Source: Sisyra terminalis (Eukaryota > Arthropoda > Insecta > Neuroptera > Sisyridae). Taken from it: a stretch of 64,000 bases of DNA. The stretch's first letter is position 1, and each line of letters opens with the position of its first letter. Shown here in pieces: positions 23,776 to 34,629 of the stretch. A model generated the notes under the pieces. That model made no database searches and was not told the origin of the DNA. It was given only the letters and a program-made list of their open reading frames with translations. The translations under genes were made by a program, and so were the position numbers. The stretch is from contig OY292275.1 of assembly GCA_958496175.1 (NCBI GenBank), positions 47,135,701 to 47,199,700 of the forward strand, given 5' to 3'.

Positions 23776-23955
23776 CAGTGTTTCTCAACCTGGGAAGATA
23801 TTCTTGATGGTGTAGGAGAAATCTCCAATAACATAAATTATGAAATTTTTGATATGAATCTCACAAAAATGTGTTTTTCTAATCTTAAAAAAATTAAACA
23901 GGCCAATTGTCAGGTACAAAGGGGTGCGGTTCATTTAAAAGGTTAAGAATCACTG
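23776..23955. mobile_element. hAT-type MITE, diverged
   Basis: The ends CAGTGTTTCTCAACCTGGG and GGTTAAGAATCACTG are inverted copies. Internal blocks (ATAACATAAATTATGAAATT, AAAATGTGTTTTTCTAAT, GGGTGCGGTTCATTTAAAAG) match the MITEs at 7795, 8188 and 18770. The flanking 8-mers do not match, so the target duplication has decayed. Confidence 0.65.
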
Positions 23956-23959
23956 GCAT

Positions 23960-25708
23960 GTTCTGAGATTAAATAAATGAATATATTTGACAGAACAGAA
24001 TTAGAACAAAGCAAATAGAAATTAAGCTGAAACTAAAGCTTAAAATTTGCTAAGATCGGAGTACGCATGCGCATTTTAAAAGAATACTTTGTAATAATTG
24101 ATCTGTATTGTCTTGTTCGTAAAAATATACTGTGATTCGCATATTTATCGTTAATTAAGGTATTAAACTTTATATATTTTACTAGAGAGATAGAAAAATG
24201 TAGGATTAATAGGACAATTGATTAATCAAATTCATATTGAGGAAATAATACCTAAAGTATTGTTAATTTGATACCTAAGCTTCAAACGTGGAAAAGTGTA
24301 GGTACAACCTTGAACTCTTTTCGTTAAATTCCCAAAATTTATTTCTCTATATACACACAAGTAATTTAACTATCATAATATGAAAGTTTTAATTTCGATT
24401 TATAACTTTTGCGAATAAACTTCAAGTTGCGAAGAACCAAGATAGGTGGAAGAAGAAAAAGAAAAAAAAAATGGAAAAATTTCCATCCGTTAAGTTTAAT
24501 TCAAAAGAATTTGCTGACAGTGACTGTAAAATACACGTTAATTGTATTATGAAGGCTTTTAAAGCGGCTGCTTTCCAACTTTTTAAACTAACTTACTTAT
24601 TATTCCCTACGGGTCCCTTGCATGAAAAACATTCATTAATTATATATTGTGTCAGTTACAGATAATAACCGAAATTGCTTAAAAGAATTCTTTCCATTTT
24701 AAATAGACACAAGCACACAACATTCGCTAGAACTAATAAAAAAAAATTCAATTTCCTCTCCACGCTAATCGAATTATCATATTTCACTCATTTTTCTCAT
24801 GAAGTTTATATGTTAATTAACCATTTTTCAAGCATTTGACACACATACGCTTAATGTTTTTTTTATCGGGAAAATTCTAAATTAACCTTCAGTCATATTG
24901 GAAGAAAACCATTTGGGCAAGTGTGGACATTTTAATTTTTTTTCAACTTGACGCTTTTAATGATTGGGGAAGGTAGCAAATTTTTTGGGGCTCAAGCGGC
25001 AATAAAACGTGATTTTTTTTTACATAAAGAGGATAAAAATAATCATGATAAATGTGTTTGTAGGCTGGAATGAAAATCTTCTGTGTCATAAATGTAATAT
25101 GAAGGTTTCCAATTGGAAAAAAGTACTTTTTTTAGAACTGATGTCTTATGAATAAGAAAAGAGAGTAAGTCATTTTCGAAACGTCATATATGTATATATA
25201 ATATCTACCTATATGGCATGTAACATAATATATAGTGGAATGTGTAACATAAATAACGCCCCAAACGTAATATCCTATTAGATATAATGTTATTATTTAC
25301 TAATGTAAGTTTCTGCTATAAACTGATACATAAATCATGTGGTATGTTTGGACCCTTTGTAACAAAAGGGCGCAATGAATAACAACTCGGCCATGAAAAG
25401 GATTGTGTCAAACGAAAGAAAGTTAAATAGGCAGATCGCGTGAAAACTAAATCAATGATGAGGCTTCCTCCGTTTTCGTATTTTTCAAATTGAAGCATTT
25501 GAACAAAGCGCTTTACAGCTTAATTATATGCGAGCAAAGTATAATCATAAATTAACGTAATGTATCCGCTCTGTTTTTTTTTCTCTCTAAAAATTGAAGA
25601 GATAAGAATTGAAGAATTGTTATTTGAAATTGAAAAGTTCGAAAAGCAAACTAAAATGAAGTAATTCTTTTATATCTCCTCTCTTGAGCTTTGAGCTTAC
25701 TGTAAAAC
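23960..25708. other. AT-rich DNA, no gene seen
   Basis: Short frames near 24471-24665 and 25316-25498 have no recognisable family. No repeat termini were identified. Confidence 0.5.
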
Positions 25709-25849
25709 TACAGTCCCTGGCCATATTAATAGACGCGTTATAGATTTAGTATAAAACCTGAAGTAGGAGCAATTTTATTTTGGGTCCATATTTTTGATTG
25801 AGTTTAACTTCCCTATTTCAAATATAACAAAACTATTTCACTTTCAATC

Positions 25850-26515
25850 AAAAATTTTAGCACCAAAAGGAAGGCTTGGTCATGGATTCTTTTTATCTGG
25901 ACTACTAGCGGACATTTACATGAATCACTTTGAAAATAAATATATTATGAACAATACCGACAAAAATAAAATAATATATTATGGAGATATGTAGACGATA
26001 CATTTATATTATTTATTGGAACTACCCGACAGATTGGCAATATGGTATCCGATCTGAACAAAATTAACCAGAAAATAAAATTCTCTTCAGAACACGAACT
26101 AAATGGAAAAATCAACTTTTTAGACACAAAGATCATCAATGAAAATGGAAAGTTGTCATACAATATATTCAGAAAACCAACAAAAACGAACAAAATCATC
26201 CCTAAATCATTTCAAGCTTACAACAATCTAGTGTACAGAGGAATCAAGCTCCCTCTTAGCACCAAAGCTCGGGAAGAAAAGTTTAAGATAATTAAACATA
26301 TAACCATTACTAACGGATACAACAGCTCAATCGTAGACAAAATAATATCAAAATTTACTAAAAAATCCATTCTTCCAACTCCACCAAAAGAAAACAAAAA
26401 ATATATAAAATCAAACTTCAATAATATATTTAGTTTTACAATCACCAAGTTCTTATGGAAGAATAACTTCAATTTTCGCATTTTCAACAAACAAAAACAC
26501 GATGAAAATTCTTAA
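25850..26515 (+). pseudogene. PLE reverse transcriptase remnant
   Basis: The first part encodes LAPKGRLGHGFFLSGLLADI, then YMNHFE, the degenerate RT motif that normally reads G.PMGS.LSP.LA.IYM..FE. The frame then shifts near 25976-25984. The correct frame continues with WRYVDDTFILFIG, where YVDD (25988-25999) is the RT active-site motif C, both aspartates kept. After ATG at 26042 the sequence EHELNGKINFLDTKI matches the PLE thumb motif F.E.E.NG.I.FLD. It runs to a stop at 26513-26515. Frameshifts and the missing N-terminal two thirds mean it cannot make a working RT. Confidence 0.85.
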
Positions 26516-26810
26516 ACCATTGGAGAACAACCAAATTTCAGTGAAAAATAAAACCGTTATATATAACATTAAATGTGGTTCCTGTGAAAAATTCTACCTT
26601 GGCCAAACTGGTAGATCTTTCGAAACAAAATATAAGGAACATACAACCAAGAAACTCACTTCAACAACAACTTCAATTTTTACAAAACACCTTTATGACG
26701 AAAATCATCAATGCTTAAATTTCGAAACAAACTTTAAGCCATTACATATTTGTAAGAAAGGATCACATATGAACACCCTGGAGAAATATGAAATATACAA
26801 AGCACAATAA
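26502..26810 (+). pseudogene. PLE GIY-YIG endonuclease remnant
   Basis: After a further frameshift the element encodes VIYNIKCGSCEKFYLGQTGR then SFETKYKEH: the GIY-YIG core in its PLE form, with the CGSC cysteine pair and the final EH. The usual arginine before the EH helix is lysine here. The later LEKYEIYKA supplies the conserved glutamate region. The frame ends at TAA (26808-26810), but reading past it gives LDPNNILNDKL, which the second copy at 27.8 kb also encodes after CAACTGGAT. The stop is therefore probably a CAA-to-TAA change within the domain's C-terminal extension. Confidence 0.85.
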
Positions 26811-26905
26811 CTAGACCCAAATAACATCCTTAACGACAAATTATATAAAACAAACAACCTATATGAAATTTGTTTACAACTGTATTATTGTTTACAACAA
26901 TAATC

Positions 26906-26950
26906 ATTACCTGATGATGACAGCCAAAAACTGTTGAAACGCGTCGTAAT
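26906..26950 (+). ncRNA. hammerhead ribozyme motif in the PLE 3' region
   Basis: All parts of the hammerhead consensus are in order. Stem I strand ATTAC (26906-26910); core CTGATGA (26911-26917); stem II GACAG (26919-26923), loop CCAAAAA, CTGTT (26931-26935); core GAAA (26936-26939); then CGCGTC with GTC at 26943-26945 as the predicted cleavage triplet; and GTAAT (26946-26950), which exactly complements ATTAC. Stem III is the palindrome ACGCGT with no loop, so it would have to form between two molecules. Hammerheads of this minimal, dimer-type form are known in Penelope-like elements. Activity is not shown by sequence. Confidence 0.8.
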
Positions 26951-27676
26951 AAAGAAGAAATTGAGTCATAGGACATATATTCTTATTCATTAATTTAACT
27001 TTCCTATACAAATTTTATTTATTACGCTTATTACCAACTAGCGTGACCAAAAATCAGATTTACTAAAAATATTTTTTTATCTTTAAATTAATTAAACATC
27101 TTCACAATTATGGCGAGCTGAATTGTTTAATATTTAATTGAAAGCCCGTAGGACAATATAGTTTGCTGTATTTGTGGATGATGATTCCATACGTGAATAT
27201 TTTTTCTAAGGGCTTTTTTTCTGTTATGACCACGTCTTAGCTGCTTTTTTCCTCAGCAACTTTCACATATTTTCAATGGATTTCAAATCAAAGCTACTCT
27301 CCTAAAGTGGGGTAATAAGGATAACAAACAAGGTCTTATCCTTGTCCAGAAAAAATATTTCTTAAAAACCAATATTTTTTTTTACAATGTAAAAAGAAAA
27401 CAAAATTAAACTTAATTTATAACTTAATAATAAATGCGCATTTATTACATTTTGTCTAACATCTTAAGTGCGTCTAATAATAAAGCCAGGGACTGTAGTA
27501 CTGCAAACCTATAAAGTAAGCTTTAAAGCATTGTAAAATGTTTCTTTGCTCTCAGTTATGTCTATATATCTTGGTTACTATTACAAACAATTATTACTTT
27601 TATTAAAACTTAATAAAAAAATTTAACCCCATTTGAATATCAAGTTATTGGATATATATTTTAGGAGCAAAGAGAC

Positions 27677-27702
27677 AAAATGAAATGAATGAAATGAAAT
27701 GA
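27677..27702. repeat. GAAAT short tandem repeat
   Basis: A few imperfect units of ATGAAATGA lie immediately upstream of the second PLE fragment and may mark its truncated insertion junction. Confidence 0.6.
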
Positions 27703-27990
27703 ATTTTCATATGACGAAAATTATAAATGCATAAGTTTCAAACTATACTTAAACTACTACATGCTTTGCAGGAAAGGAATACATATGGATGCCCTGAAAG
27801 AATAAGAAGTATATAATAGCCACCAACTGGATTCAACTAATATCCTTAACGACAAATTATTTAACAAACACCTAATATCAAATTTGATAACAAGTGACCC
27901 AATAAACATTATCTGACGATGACAGCCAATGACTGTTGAAATTCAATAAAGAAATTAAATTATACGACATATATAATTAATTATTCATTA
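27703..27990 (+). pseudogene. second PLE 3' fragment with broken hammerhead
   Basis: Conceptual translation starts YDENYKCISFKLYLNYYMLC and continues RKGIHMDALKE, aligning with YDENHQCLNFETNFKPLHIC in the neighbouring element. It then has CACCAACTGGATTC then CTAATATCCTTAACGACAAA, where the first copy has an in-frame TAA. The 3' end keeps CTGACGA, GACAG...CTGTT and GAAA, but the ACGCGTC cleavage segment is replaced by TTCAATAAAG. It ends near GACATATATAATTAATTATTC, as in the first copy. It is 5'-truncated within the endonuclease domain. Confidence 0.8.
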
Positions 27991-27999
27991 ATTGTTACT

Positions 28000-30478
28000 G
28001 AGAAATAATATACACAATATTTATCAATATTAAAAATATGAATATTTTTTTGTGTTTCAAAGTGGGTTCAGTTCTTTGCATGATTTCAAGCATAGTTCAT
28101 GGTTTTTCCATTTTCTGAACATTCATATTTGATCATCGTCATAAAATATTAAGTTTTTCAAGTTGTGATTGCAAATTTATTTTTCATCAGATTTAGGATG
28201 CCATCTTCGTTAGTAGGTCCTTACAGGTTTTCTTACAGGAATTTAACTTAGGTGTCTAATTTCTTTTTTTTATAATCATTAATTTATCATTTTTGTCATT
28301 GGATTCATAATATTCCAAAATTACAATTCGGTTGTTTGGTATTTCTATTAACTGTTTAATGTAAATATTAATTAAAAAATGCAAACAAAATAAGTGTTTG
28401 CATTAAAAATATATTGCCACGTTGTAAAACATATTTACATTTGGACTCATAATCCAGTTTTGGGTGATACACATTTGATTCCTCTATGGATTTGAATCGG
28501 AAAGCTCAACTAATACCACACGTATTTTTTTATTATTATAAATCATTTTACAAATAAAAAAATGATTGGTTATTTAATATTTTCACAAATGCGCCCGAGA
28601 ATTGAATCCACCACATTGTTGTCCCCAAACCAATTCGAATTACCAATAAATTATTGTGGCACGCTTTTTTTTGAAAGTTGTTTTTTCAAGCTTTCAATTC
28701 AAATAAACACCGCGAATGTTTGACATGAAACGCGAGCTTAAAAGCGTGTGTTTTGTATTTTTTTAAGTGGGAGCTTTTGTGGGTATCACATTTAATTATT
28801 ATTAAATCTTTGATTTGGTGCGTTGTCTTTTTATTTTCTCGCAATGTGAACACATCTAAGTGTGTAATAAAGTGTTCGTGACAAACGTTAGTTTTCATTT
28901 AATTCCATATATCTCGGGCCGTAAATCAAATTTAACAACCAAGTACCGAATTATCAGGGAAAATATAATCTGTTGAGTAGAAAAGTTTGGGCAATTTACG
29001 AAAGTAAAAAACATTTAGTAGGTTATCCGTTTCATGATCACCAAGAGGCACAATCATAATTTCTCATGTAAGATTCTAACATTAAAATGTTAAAACTCAC
29101 ATTAATCCACAACCGCATACGAATTCCCTTTGTAATGTACCGTAATTTTATTATTATCGTATTTACGTCTCTTTCGCGTTATTAGTGTTTCAAAATGTGA
29201 AAAAGTCGAGTAATTATGAAAATGATTTACAATGAAAAACTTTCACGCTCATATAATGCGTGAAACGTTCAAAAATTTTCCTTTTGCCACATAACATACG
29301 CGTTATTGAGTTTCACGCATGTTTCGACTTACGTAAATTCAACAATGTTATAGTCATATTTAGTTTTATTATGGCCCACCATGTGACACATTTCGATGAA
29401 CCTTAAACTTTTTGAATGCCTCCCTCGACCTATAAACTTTACATGGGCCTACAAATTGTTTTCAAACTTTATTAATTACAAAATTGTTATTCATTTATTT
29501 AACATTTCCAAATCGTTTACAACTCCATTGTTACCCCAATCCATTAATCAAAATATCAAACCACTATACTCTTCGTATGAATAAATCAAAGGTGATAATT
29601 TGCAAAAGAAAAAGATAGTTAATTTCAGTTTCCCGTTAACTTCCAATGTCATTAACGGAATTCTTGGAAAAAATTTAAGGGTAAATAAACACCAAAAAGC
29701 TCCTCATAGCAATCACTTAAAGACAGATTTTGATTAAAACAGATAAAACTTTTCTTCCGTTATCACTCTTATATATATATATCTTTTTTACTGAAACGTT
29801 AATGCAACATAAAGCCCCACAAGTCAGAAAAGGTAATTAATTACCGTAAATTTTTTACGACGAAGCAACACATAAATTGATTTTTACGAGTAAGGCTTAA
29901 GATCCGACAACAAAAAGATAATGCATTAGAGGAGAAACGCTTGCATTGAAAGTGAAAAGATAATTAGAAACCTTTTCAAAAGGTTACCATCTTCGCCGCT
30001 TTATTTAGATTTCATTTCACCCAAATTGTTTATTTGTGTACCTTACACATTTTGAATCGAATTCGTTTCCTCATTTTCGTCGAACAATATTGATTTGTAA
30101 TATTTGCAAATATTTATTTCTCATATTTATTTTTGATTTTGTACTCCAATGTTTGGACAAACCACAGCAAATTTCGATTTTCCTTTGGGTTAAATACACA
30201 AATCCAAATCAAATTTTATGAATATCGAAAGCACTTTCATGTAATGGGACAACTTCTTTTTTTTTAAAAAGGCTTGATCAAATAAAATAGAAAACGAATA
30301 GTGAATTACATTTCTATTTGGTTCATTTTTATCTAAATATCACTAAAAAGCACTAGACATTGAAAAATTCAAGAATTTAACGAAATTTTAGTGTAGTAGA
30401 TAGGATGGGGTTTAAAGGCCAAATTTTACTAATCCGTATTATATTGTAAAAACCAACCCTATTAATTTGAAACGTTTT
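28000..30478. other. AT-rich DNA, no gene seen
   Basis: Only short chance frames (for example 29396-29584 and 30036-30221) are present. No exon, RNA gene or element terminus was recognised. Confidence 0.5.
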
Positions 30479-30860
30479 GTAAAGTGACGTCTCAAAACTG
30501 TATTGAGTTCGCGATATAAGTTTTTTTATTTCTTTGGAAATAAATAGTCGTTTTAAACTCAACAATTAATTTATTAAAACTTGTACAAACTACAATCAAA
30601 TGACAATAATCGCTTATGTCAAAACAACAATAAAATAACAATGTCTTTGTTGTAACGGAAATTTAAAACTGAACTGAACTCTCACCGAACCCAGTCTCTT
30701 ATATATCCGCAACCCAACGTTCTAGTATGTTCTCCCGTTTACAAGACTTTTCTAGAATCTTCTCTTGCATTCGCGTTTGTTGAAGAGAGAAAGAAATCAC
30801 TAAGCTAATCGCGTGCCGGCAAGGCACAGGGAGAGACAGACTTCGTCCTTTTCTGTTACA
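30479..30860 (-). mobile_element. solo LTR, copy 2, with visible promoter
   Basis: This matches 17362-17800. On the minus strand it runs TGTAACAGAAAAGGACGAAG ... GACGTCACTTTACA. Reading minus, TATATAAG (30706-30699) is followed about 29 nt later by TCAGTTCAG, a TATA plus initiator arrangement typical of insect LTR retrotransposon promoters. AATAAA-type signals follow near 30538. No internal retroviral-type genes flank it. It is 382 bp, shorter than copy 1 by scattered deletions. Confidence 0.75.
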
Positions 30861-30955
30861 GTATAATGCTAACCAAACAATAAATATCTGGCCATGTTTA
30901 GTTTAATTTTTAATGGAATCATTCATATAGAAGTTTGTCAATTTACATTTTTTCT

Positions 30956-31025
30956 AGACCTTGTCGCCTTTCTCTTTTTGCCCCTTAGTAGGGCCAAAAA
31001 GAGACGGCTAAGGCGCAAAAAGGTC
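30956..31025. repeat. 70-nt GC-rich hairpin
   Basis: GACCTTGTCGCCTT and TCTCTTTTTGCCC pair with GGGCCAAAAAGAGA and AAGGCGCAAAAAGGTC, giving a long imperfect hairpin around TTAGTA. Similar GGACC/GGTCC-bearing GC-rich patches follow at 31365-31385 and 31725-31755 (CGCGGACCTTTAAGCCCCAC), so it may be part of a larger decayed element. Confidence 0.45.
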
Positions 31026-31759
31026 CTGTATTTATTTTAAGGTATTTAACAGGTGTTATGAATTAATATCAGTATTTGAATCAATGAAATATTTCTGGAT
31101 TTTCATTTGGAAAATTTTATTACAGTAATTTTAAACATAACATAAAATTTTTCTTTCTTTATAATAATATTGACATTAATTATAACATAAGTAATATTTT
31201 TTTATACCTTTATCGTAACTTAATCAAACTCATCGTTTCCTGAATCGCAATTATAATAAACGAAGTAAACAAACCCTCGGTTAGAAATACAGTTTTTTAT
31301 GGGCCCATTGCTTGCAAGGATTGCGTTGAATCCAACCTTCACGTGGTTGGGTAAGGAAAAGTTCCACGTGGACCTTTTTACCCCAGTTACGTTCAAGTGT
31401 TTTTACTAGGTTATAACTAGTTTACTGTTTCAATTAGCAAAAACTAATAGCAAAAACTAAATCCTGAAATACCACTAAATCTCATACTTTTAAATTATGT
31501 TTTAGTCTAGTCAACGCAATATTACTGCTGGAAACCGAAAAGAATAATAATTAAAAATTTTACTTTCGTAAGAATATCGAGGTACCGTCGTAAATCTCCT
31601 ATCTGTAATGTAGCTTAACTGCCAGGGTGGCCTCAAAATGTTTCTTATACTTCCTCATCCATACCATTATAGTTAAATAGAGCAATACGCCACTAGTATT
31701 TTAGATACTCATGGTGGATCTTTATACCCGCGGACCTTTAAGCCCCACTCTACCCCACT

Positions 31760-33170
31760 TGAAAAATTTAAAATAATTTTTTAGTAAAATATCACGCTGA
31801 CGAAGTCGAGTGTATTAGATTGTTTATCTTTCTTTGAAATTAATTTATAAAGAACACTTTAGAATGGGACTTTGAAATAACTATAAATGTCTTGAAGACA
31901 TTACGTGTAGAAATTTGAAAGCAAATATTTACTAAGGGGCTTTTAACTAATTGTTGAACAATATTTTAGTTTAGAATATGTACAATTAAAGGGATTCATA
32001 ATTTAACTATATTGAAAGAAATTGTGAAAATAGTCTTATTATAAACAAATTAATTCTATTTAGCCTTTGATAGGTTCTTTCACCTATCTATAAAAACAGA
32101 AAAAAAAATTCCCATCCTCCATACTCATCTCATTAGTAACAAGTAGCCACAATACAATATTGTCTTGGAAAATTAGCTTTTAGTTTCCAGTTGGATATTT
32201 GCTGTTTGTGAACCAATATTTGTTTTATGGTCGTATTACGGAAACGGAAATTGACAATAAATTGTCGTGTGGTCTTTGAGATATTGAACGAATGCCCTAA
32301 ATGGGGCTCTCTGCTATTTACAGATGAGTACGCTGTAAAAAATAATAATAATAACGAAGAAAACAAGGGAAAGAAATTGGTATACAATTTAATATGATTG
32401 ATTGGTTTTCATTAAATTGTTCAATTTTTCCGATGCCAATTCGTTCCATGTTTGGTTTTATAGATCAAAAGTCTTACATAATGATATGTATGAGGTAAAA
32501 ATAAAATGAGTTTCAACATGAAATTCGAACATTACGAATAAATTCTGTAATGAAATTCAGTTTGTTATAAATTTGAATCATTTTAACAACAGAGAATTTT
32601 ATTTTGTGCTTTTTTTTATTGCATATAGATTTTTAGAGCTTTTTAGGTGCGGTAAAATACAATCAAAGGCTGATTTTTGATGGCTATTAATTAAAATCAA
32701 AACGTTCATCAATTTTAAGGAAATGTTAATGTATTTCCACAAATAACTAAGATTCTTATTTAAGTTCAACAAATCGTTTGCTGATTTTTCATAGCTTTTG
32801 AGTAGCTTAGAAAGAAGAAAATAATTTTCTTTCAAGTTTGAAAAATCAATTTTTTGTATAATTTATCATAGGTCTAAAATTTTATTTCTGAAGTTCGGTT
32901 ATTTATTTTTAACAGATTACACAGTCTTACACATTCTGTGGGATGTCCACTAGTCACTAGTCACTGAGATTTACTCGGTTTTTTGGCTCACAATAAATGA
33001 AATGGGAACCCAGAGAACATAATAAGGCTAAAGCTGGAGTGTTGAAGCTTTCTAAACCTCATCTTGGTGAACCGTATAAGAAAAAAAATTTAAAAAAGCA
33101 CCCAGATAAGAGCAAATATCAAATGAAATGTTTTCTTCTTGATAGAGAGTGATATGGTAAAATGGTGACT
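31760..33170. other. AT-rich DNA, no gene seen
   Basis: Frames at 32133-32387 and 32599-32835 (minus) have no family resemblance. A small direct repeat ACTAGTCACTAGTCACT occurs at 32949-32965. Confidence 0.45.
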
Positions 33171-33175
33171 TAACC

Positions 33176-33514
33176 AGAGCTGGCAACCTTTTAGCTATGG
33201 TGCGCCAAGTTACCCTACTGACGTACCCTATGAATCAAGGAGAAGTTATAATTTATTTTACCAAAATGGTTGTCCAACGCATTAGGTATATAATAGGAAT
33301 CTAGAAGAAAATAATTTGATACAAAAATCGATAGGTAATTGTTCTGTAAAACCACCTTTAGTAATATAAAAAATGCGATTTCTTTGATACTCTGTAGAGT
33401 AGTGTAGAGTACCAATGAGTACCAACCACCAATGAGTAAGTATCTACAAGTATCCAATAAGTATCTACCGTGTACTAAGCCTAGCGAATGCGTGCCATAA
33501 ACTGCCGAACCTTG
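33176..33514. mobile_element. probable hAT-type MITE
   Basis: It begins CAGAGCTGGCAACCTTTTAG, then TATGGTGCGCCAAG, and ends GCGTGCCATAAACTGCCGAA, then CCTTG, which is an imperfect inverted copy (the reverse complement begins CAAGGTTCGGCAG and TATGGCACGC). The TGGCAACC...GTGCCA layout is common in insect hAT-derived repeats. Inside, 33395-33465 has short repeats of GAGTACCAATGAGTACCAA. No target duplication was seen. Confidence 0.45.
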
Positions 33515-33899
33515 TACTATACACAATATTAATCTTCAAAAACAATTTTTTTTAACTTCTTTTTTTTAAATGATATAGAGTTGCGATACGGTTTTATAAA
33601 TCAAGCCATAAAGAGTAAAAACTTTTTCAAAGTGGTCGCTTTTCTTAATGATCTTTCATAGTCCACCCATACGGATTTGGTGATATAATTTTCCATGTTT
33701 CCTCCTTGCCCTGTACAAGATGTGCTGCTTCACAGTAGCGAAGCATAAGGCTGCGGGCGGAACATGAAACGTGGACGGCATATTTGTATTCATTGTTCCA
33801 TATAAGATTTTGCTTTGAAAAAATGACGAAAAGTGCATTTTTTCAATAATTAAAAAAAATCAATGTATTTAACTTTATACTAATTTTCTGGATTAATAG

Positions 33900-34210
33900 A
33901 GGACGACATATTCCCGATCGATCCCGAGCAGCGAAAACCCATAATACACAATTGCTGCTTCTGGAAATAAGTGTCCAGTCAGCTTCTTTAAACGGTCAAA
34001 CCATTAAGAATTTTCTTCTACTATCTTTGCCTCCTACTTTTTCTTCAACTATAAGTCTATTCATTTCTTCAGTTCTTTCATCCATATGACCGAAGTACTG
34101 CAAATATACCCTGTCTAGTCTACTTAAGAGTCTTTCATGTATGTTTAGTTCTTGGCCTTTGTTAAGTGGATAAAAGCAGAATTTGGTGTAAGACTGTAGG
34201 GAAAGATTGC
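33900..34210 (-). pseudogene. LINE RT C-terminal remnant, family B, unit 1
   Basis: Minus-strand translation gives HERLLSRLDRVYLQYFGHMD, then RLIVEEKVGGKDSRRKF, and in a shifted frame WFDRLKKLTGHLFPEAA. This is the LINE order R..Y.L.YFGH, L...GKV.G.R, W.D.....TG..L.EA, at the C-terminus of the polyprotein. The same LTGHLFPEA block recurs at 57.8 kb, so these are one family. Stops and a frameshift inactivate it. Confidence 0.7.
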
Positions 34211-34369
34211 TCCGTGTAGAACTTGAAACATTGGTGGCACATTAGAATTGATATTTCCATAAAATATTTCGCTGGAAAAACTCGAAAATCATTTTTCAAT
34301 AATTAAAAAAAATAAATGTATTTAACATTTTACCAATTTCCTTGATTAATGAAGAAAATGAGGGAGGGG

Positions 34370-34625
34370 TGATGAATTTCCAGTTGATCCCGGTGGGGAA
34401 AACCCACACTATTCAATTGCTGCTTCAGGTAAAAACCTTTAAAGATCTTCCTCCACTATGTTTGCCTTCCATTTCCTTCAAGTATAACTAGTTTCATTTT
34501 TCCAGTTATTCTATCGATATGATTGAAATTCCGCAAATATGCCTTGTATATTTTTAAGATGCTTTCATTTGTGTTTAGTTCTTGACCTATGTTAAGTGGA
34601 CAAATGCAGAATTTGTTAAAATAAA
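34370..34625 (-). pseudogene. LINE RT C-terminal remnant, family B, unit 2
   Basis: A second copy in the same orientation lies a few hundred bases from the first. Minus translation gives NESILKIYKAYLRNFNHID, RITGKMKLVILEGNG. DNA blocks GTTTAGTTCTTG, CTATGTTAAGTGGACAAA and AATTGCTGCTTC match unit 1 at the same relative positions, so the pair looks like a tandem duplication or two truncated insertions. Confidence 0.65.
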
Positions 34626-34629
34626 GCGT

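Larger units (their letters stand above)
25811..26993 (+). mobile_element. Penelope-like retroelement, 5'-truncated
   Basis: The insertion is flanked by TTTAACTT (25803-25810 and 26994-27001), a likely 8-bp target duplication inside the Tc1-like element. It contains, in order, RT motifs (LADIYMNHFE, then YVDD at 25988-25999), an RT thumb/linker, a GIY-YIG endonuclease domain and a 3' end with a hammerhead motif. This RT plus GIY-YIG layout is diagnostic of Penelope-like elements. The copy starts within the RT domain, so it lacks the N-terminal part and has at least two frameshifts. A related 3' fragment follows at 27.7 kb. Confidence 0.9.
25711..27495 (-). mobile_element. short Tc1-like element, copy A, split by a Penelope-like insertion
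   Basis: The ends CAGTCCCTGGCCATATTA and its inverted partner ending CCAGGGACTG (27486-27495) are flanked by TA on both sides (25709-25710, 27496-27497), as for Tc1/mariner elements. Without the insertion at 25811-26993 and one target copy, about 600 bp remain, close to the 621-bp copy at 42313. On the minus strand, around 27230-27300, it keeps a piece of transposase C-terminus with LKSIENM, the relaxed form of the Tc1 D.NPIEN.W block that carries the catalytic glutamate. It is internally deleted and non-autonomous. Confidence 0.85.
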
